Positions 57,130 to 64,000 of a DNA stretch of 64,000 nt are shown one piece after another. Source of the stretch: Bettongia penicillata ogilbyi (Eukaryota; Chordata; Mammalia; Diprotodontia; Potoroidae); assembly GCA_023548195.1 (NCBI GenBank), contig JAJHZJ010000014.1, forward strand, positions 12,500,718-12,564,717, read 5' to 3'. A model generated the notes under the pieces. That model was not told the DNA's origin, searched no databases, and worked only from the letters and a program-made list of their open reading frames with translations. Numbering within the stretch: the stretch's first letter is position 1; each line of letters begins with the position of its first letter. The position numbers were made by a program, and so were the translations under genes.

Positions 57130-57660
57130 AATATTATAAAATAAGTAGAATGAATACTTTTCAAAAAACATTTGCACTTTTAAACTTTACCATTCATCTT
57201 TAGTCATTCCTTACTCCATTCTTTCCTCTTCCTCATTCCTTATATCCAATCAGTTGCCAAGTCTTATTGATTATACCTCCACAAAAATCTCTTACATCCT
57301 CCCATTTCTTACCACTCCTACAGCCATATCCTATTACTTCCATTCTTGCAAGTATCAACTGTTTTAAAATAAATGTTAACTTTTAAGAAAGTGACCAAAA
57401 TTGGTAGTAATATGGGAAATGTAAATTTAAGCTTCTGCTTCACACTCCTAAATTTGGTAAAAGATGAAAATATTAAATATTGGTCAAGATGAAAGAAAAC
57501 AGACATTGCTGGTAACATTGCCTTTTGTTTCAACCATTTTGGGAAACAACTTAGAATTATACCAAAAATGTTAACAAAATGAGGTAATATCTATCCATCA
57601 ATCCTAGAAATGAGTTAACACATGCAGGGATTTGCTAAAAAGAAAATATTAATATGTAAG
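57130..57660 (+). mobile_element. LINE-2 and LINE-1 fragments
   Basis: 57170-57350 reads like L2 sequence (CAATCAGTTGCCAAGTCTTA, ACTCCTACAGCCATATCC). 57370-57660 is a degraded L1 ORF2 C-terminal segment on the + strand (TTTTGGGAAACAACTTAGAA). The first part is closely similar to 60370-60530. Confidence 0.6.
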
Positions 57661-59160
57661 GTATTATTTTCTTATTTGGAAATTTTTATATTCTTCAAAA
57701 GACAGGGGGAAAAGGTATTTGTTGTGAGAAACATTGAGATGGATGATTTCTTTGTCGGGTAGAAAAAAGGAATTAGAAGAAACATAGTTCTGAGAAGACC
57801 TGAAGGAAAGCAGCCTCTGAGAGGAAAAGGAATTTACTGAAGGCAAAGATGGCCAGTATTTTATTTTGGCTTAGCCATATACATATGACCACTGTGGGGT
57901 ATTTGAGAGTGATAACTGAGAGATTCTGATATGTAGAACTTTCTGATAACCATTGGAAAATTGAATATTGTCCATTTGTAGCAAGCAGAGTTGACAGAAA
58001 TGTGATTTTTTCTTTCTCATTAAGATACAGATGAATCACTTCATACATACACACACACATACGTACGCATGCACACATGCACACACATACATACAAAAGA
58101 AAAAACTTCAAGCAGTGACTGGAATCAGCAGCCAAAGACAGACAAAAACACAATGAAAAGAGAAGCACGCATCTTGAAGCAAAATGAAGAAGATGCGACA
58201 GGAAAAAAGAGGAGATACTTCAAAAATATCAGCTGAGCAGAGGAAGATAGGCATTGGAGTTGCTGCTGGGAGCTGATTTGATTGGAGGAAAATTTTGCTT
58301 TTTGAAAGAGAAGACTGAAATAAGGGAAAGACTTTTGTTTTCTTTTGCCCTTTACTGCCACCTACACTGTGAAAAGTGGAAACTCCTCTGAGGTCTATCT
58401 GCCTTAACTTTACTGATATTAATGACTTGAGAGGGGAAATTTTCTCAGTACTCAGGGAACAGATCTGAATAGATTGCAAACTTAAGGGAACTGTTTTGCT
58501 GAGAAAGTTAAAGTTTCCTCCCCTCCACTGCTCAGGGAGCTATGTAGACTTCAAGCTTGGGATCTCTGCTTTCACTAAAAGGCTTATCACTTTTAGTAGA
58601 CTGAGAAGAATTCAGCACAGAGCTAGGTTTTCATGCCTACCAAGCAGCTTGGGATATAAAAGATATCATATTCTGGTTGCTCTGAAAATATGAATTTTTC
58701 TGCTCCTGTGTGTCAAACCACTACAGTCTCAGGATCATGTAGGGTCTTCTACTTTTTCTATTCCCATTTCAACATACAATTAGTCACAGAGTCATTGTAA
58801 ATAACTTATCAAAGAGTCCACATATTCTGAGCCTAGTCCCAGGCTTTAGGTTCAGATTAAAATATGAGACATAAGTAGACCCTGAAATTCAATTTTCAAA
58901 AAACAACTGTGTTGATAATAAGATTAAAGGGATATAATTCCTAGTTTTTTAAAAACACAAAAAGGATAATAATTCAAATAAAACATCACTTCACCTCAGC
59001 AGGTGCCACAATTAGCAATATAAGATCAGAAGGAAATTCCCACAGGGCAGCCAAAATTCTGCTAAAATTTGTGACATCAAATCTCCAATGGCTAGTTATT
59101 TTTTAACTAAGATATTAAGGAAGGCGAATGTCTTAGGTGATTTTAGGACCCACTCAGTTT
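57661..59160. other. Intergenic, no gene recognised
   Basis: A CA/CATA-rich microsatellite lies at about 58045-58097. Otherwise unique-looking sequence. The overlapping minus-strand frames of up to 131 codons have no domain I recognise. Confidence 0.5.
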
Positions 59161-59169
59161 GCATAAAAT

Positions 59170-59420
59170 TTTACATAGTTGTTCTTAGTGTGTACATTTT
59201 TGTTTTGATTCTGTTTTTATTTCACACTATAGCATTTAAGTCATTTTATATTTCTCTCCTTCCATGATTCTTCATTTTTTATGTCGTTACAGCACAAAAA
59301 CATCCCATTATGTTTTCATACCATGCTGAAACCTTCCCCAATAATTGTATGCACAAATTGTCTCAAATTTCCTTAAAAGACCCTCACAGTTTTCATAAAA
59401 TAAGTGTTATTCTATGATAG
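59170..59420 (-). mobile_element. Degraded LINE-1 3' fragment
   Basis: GTGTACATTTTTGTTTTGATT then ATTCTTCATTTTTTATGTCG then ACAGCACAAAAACATCCCAT parallels the segment at 60745-60870, which continues into L1 ORF2 end sequence. Confidence 0.5.
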
Positions 59421-60369
59421 GATGATGGGTTCTAGTGAAAAATTTTTAAAGATAGGCATGTTTGTAAGGAAAAGGATTAGTAAAGCTTGAAGATGAGACA
59501 AAGAAATAGGGGTGATTATCAACTAGGTAAAATACCAGAAGAAACAGAATGGATATCAGAGGGGATGTGGATAAAATGAAGGGCCAAAGTAGATTGGCTT
59601 CAGCAAGATAAAGTGCTATATCTTTCTCAGTGACTATGGGAAAGCAGAAAAGAATGGAGGGCATGTAAATAAGTTTTGATGTACAAGAATGACAGAAGAG
59701 GGAGGTGACTGAAGATGGTTTCTGGTCTTCTGAATAGAAATGGAGAGGGGACTTAAGAAGTAAAGAACTTTAGAAGAGCTATTGTGAAGAGTAATTGTTG
59801 ATCAGAGAATAAAAGTACTTCCAAAATGCAATTGTTTGCCACTTTGTGTTCCATTCAACAGGATATTAGGTGAAGCAGAAAATATGGGTAGTAAAGAAAG
59901 TTTGGGATTTGAATTTGGAAAGTCATATACACTAATAAGATAGAAAGTCAAAGAATTCAAAAGTAAAAATGTTATCATTAAATGAAAGAACTTCCCAGCC
60001 ATAAGAGTATTCTAAAAGTGGAATAGAATGCCTTGGAAGGTACTGAGTTCACCCAAAACTGAAAGTATTCAAGTAAATGCTGGATAGCCAATTGTCAAAC
60101 AATGGTATAGAAGACTGTTGCACTTGGACTCAACAATCACCAAGAATTGTTTGAATTCTATAGAGTCTACAACTCCATGATGTATTTGAGATTCCGGTAG
60201 GACATTCAGAAGAAAATATCCAAAAGACAGTTTGAAATTTTGGTCTAATGCACAGAAGAGAGGTCAGAGCAGTGGTTATTTGCATAGAAGAGACAGTTGA
60301 GTTCACCGGTTGGTTGAGACCATCATCTGTAAAGAAAGAATAGAAAAGGATCCATTATTCTGAAAAGGA
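59421..60369. other. Intergenic, no gene recognised
   Basis: Purine-leaning unique-looking sequence with no supportable feature. Confidence 0.5.
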
Positions 60370-61030
60370 AAATATTATGAAATAAATAGAATGAATATGT
60401 TTTTCAAAATTACTTCCTCTTCTAAACTTTATCATTTATCTTTAGTCATTCTTTACTCCATTCTTCCCTTTTCCTCCTTCCCTTTATTCAATCAGTTGCC
60501 AAATCTTATTGATTCTATCTTCACAAATCCTTTAGTTCAACTGAGACAAGGTAAGAATTTTTTTACAAAAAGCTAGATAATATCAACAAAATAAACATTC
60601 AAATAATCAACATCTTAAAATACCACATTGTTTAAAATTTTATATTGTTAACAAATTTAATATGAAAAATACTCTACCTTTCTCACTTTTTATTTCTGTA
60701 TTTTTTTCAAATTCTGTGGTTGTAATGTATATAGCAATTAGTGTGTATATTTTTGTTTTGATTCTTTTTTATGCTGTATCACTTAATAAGTCTTCCTACA
60801 TTTCTTTTTCCATAATTCAGGACTTATTTTATCACAGCACACAGTCTATTGTTTTCATGTTATGTTGAACCTTCTCCAGTAATTGTTTGCAAGAATTGTT
60901 TCCAATGTTCTATTATTACAAATTAAGCTTCTATGAGTATTTTTGTAAGTCAAAGGACATGAGCTGTTGTTCAGCTTTGAATTTGTGCTGCCATGTTGCT
61001 TTCCAGAATTATAGCACCTATTTAGGAAAA
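60370..61030. mobile_element. LINE-2 fragment (+) followed by degraded LINE-1 3' fragment (-)
   Basis: 60400-60545 repeats the L2-like block of 57150-57300 (CAATCAGTTGCCAAATCTTA). 60740-61020 is the L1 ORF2 end on the - strand (complement of TGCTGCCATGTTGCTTTCCAG and the cap-like TGTTTTCATGTTATGTTG). Confidence 0.55.
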
Positions 61031-61039
61031 AAATTTACA

Positions 61040-62060
61040 CACCAAAACGTCCCCCCACACCTGCAACAATCCTCTCTTTTATTTCCATCTCACTCAACCC
61101 AAACTCATGCATAATATCACCAAGAGCTACTGTGCTCTCTAGAACACTTACTCCAGAGGTAACAAACTTGCTTTCATATTAAATCTTTTGTTTTATCACT
61201 CCTTCCGTCTTCTTGCACTCAACTCAAACTTAGGTGTCACCTGATTAAACAGTTTTCCTGACCACTCTTTCCACCACTGATCCACTTATACTCTTGATCT
61301 GCTGGTTATGGTGTATGAGTCAGAATACTCCCTACTCCCCACTGCCATTCTGAGACTATCCTTTTGCCATCATTAGTCATTAACTTCTTTTAAATTCACT
61401 CAATCTAAATTTATCACCCAATCAAGACTCTGGTCATTGATATCTATGTATCTCCAGGATACTCCTGCCTTCCTCAAAAAGTTCAGAGCCTGATCCAAAG
61501 TCTTTTCTTTCCAACTCCTGTCCTCATATTAGACATTCATTCTGCCCTCATTCAATAGACATACTCATACTACATCAAACAATCTAACATAGTTCCTTGA
61601 TCTACACTTTTCCTATAACCAGTATTCTTCCATTCCACCTAAGCTAGAGATGGTCACACCCTTGGCCTTGCCATAACCCACAAGTTTTCCAAATTCATTT
61701 TCTGAAATTCCTTTATCTGCTCACAACCTGTTGTCATTCCATGTTTCCCTCAACCTTGCAACCCCTAACCTTGTTCTTTATCCTCCCTATAACCTGCAAA
61801 CCATTCCACCCTTCAGTTCTTTTCCAGTCCAATTTCTCTGCTTTTGCCATACTCATCATTATCCCTTGGTCAATTCCACTCTATCTTCTTCTTTCAAGTC
61901 CCTTACCCCCTTATCCTATCACCATTCTTGCCCTGCCAAGTCTCACACTTGATTTGCTTTCATCATCTGTTGTCTTTTCTCCTATTCACATTATTCAGTG
62001 AAGCTGAAGAAAATCATGAAACTGTGTTTAATGTTAAAAATTAATGTTGCATAATCTCAA
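61040..62060 (+). other. Pyrimidine-rich tract, probably LINE-2-derived
   Basis: About 1 kb rich in C and T on the + strand, with L2-like composition and a GTGAAGCTGAAGAAAATCATG motif near 62000. The overlapping frames at 61731-62044 have no motif. The family call is an inference. Confidence 0.4.
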
Positions 62061-62154
62061 GTGACTCTTCATTTGTAGTAAAGTAATTCTGCCTAATGGA
62101 GTCATTATCCAATTCACCACAGCAGCTTTTCCAAACTTTTTCATGCCTAGTAAG

Positions 62155-62400
62155 CAGTTACATGACTAGATGGATAAATTGCTAGATCTGGAGTCAGGAA
62201 AACCTGAGTTCAAACATAACTACAGATCCCGTGTGGCCCTAAACAAGTCACTAGACTTCTGCCTGAGTCAGTTTTCTCAATAGTAAAATGGGGATAATAA
62301 TAGCACCTATCTCACAGGAATGTCGTGACAATTAAATGAAATAATACTAGTAAAAGGTTTAGCACAGACACATAGCACATAATGATAAATGTTTTCTTCC
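62155..62400 (+). repeat. CORE-SINE (marsupial MIR-like)
   Basis: CTGGAGTCAGGAAAACCTGAG, ACAAGTCACTAGACTTCTGC, GTAAAATGGGGATAATAATAG and AATTAAATGAAATAATAC in order, + strand. Confidence 0.9.
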
Positions 62401-62439
62401 CTACACAGATGAAGGTCTGGATTTCTCTCATTCAAACAT

Positions 62440-62700
62440 TCTCTGGTGGGAACCTTGTATCACAGTTTGGTTTTTTTTAAAAAGCCACTTTTTCTCATGG
62501 TTTCTCTCAGTTGTTTCAAGTCCACTATGCAACATGACAAATGTAAAAATATGTTTAATAAGAATGTATTGTGGAACACAGATAAGATTGCATGTCATCT
62601 CAGGGAGGAATGGGAGAGGGAAGGGCAGAAAATTTAAGACTTACGGAAGTGATTGTTGAAAACTGAAAACAAATTAATTTTAAAAAAATAAAATGGCAGT
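62440..62700 (+). mobile_element. LINE-1 3' end
   Basis: TCATGGTTTCTCTCAGTTGT, AACATGACAAATGTAAAAAT and GGGAAGGGCAGAAAATTTAAG match the end of the L1 at 23775-23940, followed by AATAAAATGG. Confidence 0.75.
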
Positions 62701-62749
62701 TACAATATGAAATAAGCCACTTACTGAGGACTTCCACTTCTCCTCTCTA

Positions 62750-63490
62750 CCTCATCTCATATCACAGCCATTATTCTCCTTTTACTCTTGTCTCATTTGA
62801 AAAGCTATCTCTCCCTTGTTCTTAGCAAGGTCAACAATTCTATGGGAACAAGTGAGCCCATTCCACCCAATCTTATTCCATATTTTGCCCCTCTATTATC
62901 TCCATAGTCTCACTAACCGTCTATCTTTAACTATCTCTTTATCTTTAATATTTCCCGAGTGGACTGATTCCCTTCTCCCTGCAAACATAACCATGTTTCT
63001 CCATCATCAAAAAACTCTCACTTGATCTATCTCTGCTACCTAGCATGCCATATCTTCCTTCCTTTTCATAGTTAAACTACTTGGAAAAAATATTTAGAAT
63101 GGGTGGATCCACTTATGTTCCTTTTTAGTTTCTTTTTAAATCTCTGCAGTCTGACTTTCAACCTTCTCATTCAAATGAAACTGTTCTCTCTAAAGTTAGT
63201 GAGGATCTTAGTTGCCAAATGTAAGGGCCTTTTCTTAACCCTTGTCCTTCTTATCCTTTCTTCAGTGTTTGACAATGCAAGTCAACTTTTTCCTTTTGAT
63301 CCTTTATTCTCACTAGGTTTAGTTTTGCTATTAGTTTGTTCGTTTCAATCATCTATTCTTTCCTTATTCTCCTCCTGCCTATCTAACCACTTTTCAGCAT
63401 TTTCATTCCAGTCCTAACTGCTGACAATGGATGTCCTCTACCAAAGTGTTCTGAGCCCTCATTTCTTCTATTACTATTTCACTTGTGTAA
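62750..63490 (+). mobile_element. LINE-2 reverse transcriptase fragment
   Basis: AAAGTTAGTGAGGATCTTAG, TTGCCAAATGTAAGGGCC, TTCTTCAGTGTTTGACAATG, TTCTCACTAGGTTTAG and TTCTCCTCCTGCCTATCTA follow in L2 RT order. The 104-codon frame at 63103-63417 keeps LVAKCKGLF and SSVFDNASQLF, corresponding to the L2 palm region. It is broken further on. Confidence 0.8.
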
Positions 63491-64000
63491 TGGCAGGTAA
63501 AATTAGAATCTTTTGTTTTACTATAATCAAGTGCCTGACTGAATGTCGCCTTTATCAATCAAGTCTTTACTAGGAGTAAAGGACAGAAACAAAAGTTTCT
63601 TTAACTAGGAACAGTATACATATTTGTATTGTTAATGTGATTAAAGATCTTCCCCCACCCATGAATGGGCCTGCCCATTAAGGGGAGTTTGATTAGGGAA
63701 TATTTGTAGGAACACTCATAGTTTTTGTTAATGAGCTGCTGGTTCTCAAGGGTTCAGATGCTCTCTGGATCTAGAAAAGATCTAGAAAAGGATCTAGAAA
63801 AATACTCTGAGGGTGAAGTTTAACTTTGGGGCTTAGTTTTTGGTAAGAAGGTTTGAGTATCAGATGAGGACTCTGGGAAGCCATTAAGGAGCACCCAAGC
63901 TTTGAGAACCCAGATGTCATGCTTCCCTCCCTGGTAATAATGGTTGGACAGCTGTACCTGTCTGTTGAATTAGGGTCAGGCAGAGAAAGCCATGTCTGTT
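63491..64000. other. Intergenic to window edge, nothing firm
   Basis: Contains three tandem GATCTAGAAAA units at about 63766-63801. The last 300 bases have a composition that could be an LTR edge, but no ends are visible. Confidence 0.4.

Noticed and set aside
58045..58479. 123- and 131-codon minus-strand frames
   Set aside because: They overlap a CA/CATA repeat and each other in different frames; no domain or splice evidence.
63500..64000. Possible LTR at the right edge
   Set aside because: Composition is suggestive, but no TG/CA ends, TATA box or poly(A) signal could be placed in the visible part.

Overview
The window is vertebrate, mammalian and almost certainly marsupial DNA. It holds one real gene, an immunoglobulin heavy-chain gamma constant region gene (IGHG) on the + strand, set in repeat-rich intergenic DNA. 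The marsupial call rests on half-LINE-1 (HAL1)-like elements, MIR/CORE-SINE copies of the kind common in opossum and other marsupials, old LINE-2, and an IgG that is clearly gamma but diverged from eutherian IgG. An opossum such as Monodelphis fits well, but the species is an inference.

Layout. 1-5009: the 5' part of a decayed betaretrovirus-like (ERVK-type) provirus on the - strand: LTR, tRNA-Lys-type primer binding site, gag remnants, RT thumb/RNase H, integrase and the start of env. It runs off the left edge. 6.1-14.3 kb: a nest of HAL1/LINE-1 copies, including one nearly complete HAL1 inserted into another with a 15-bp target-site duplication. 14.3-18.0 kb: mostly unannotatable, with a probable solo LTR. 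18.0-26.3 kb: another LINE pile-up, in which an ORF2-bearing LINE-1 sits inside a HAL1 ORF1.

26.5-41 kb is the IGHG locus in canonical order: a candidate I-gamma region ending in a consensus splice donor (27168/27169); a purine-rich, AGCT-dense switch region (about 27.24-31.41 kb); CH1 (32136-32429); a separate hinge exon (33552-33596); CH2 (34715-35035); CH3 with secreted stop (35963-36291) and poly(A) signal at 36526; then M1 (39412-39542) and M2 (39907-39990), with a possible membrane-form poly(A) signal at 40748. All exons join in the Ig phase, reading frames are open and splice sites are intact. The gene therefore looks functional, able to make secreted and membrane IgG, with the choice set by the donor embedded in the last CH3 codons.

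41-64 kb has no further Ig constant exon that I can see. It holds old LINE-1, LINE-2 and CR1-like fragments, SINEs, an internally deleted Tigger1-type DNA transposon (about 48.75-49.56 kb), microsatellites, and long AT-rich or pyrimidine-rich stretches with no recognisable content.
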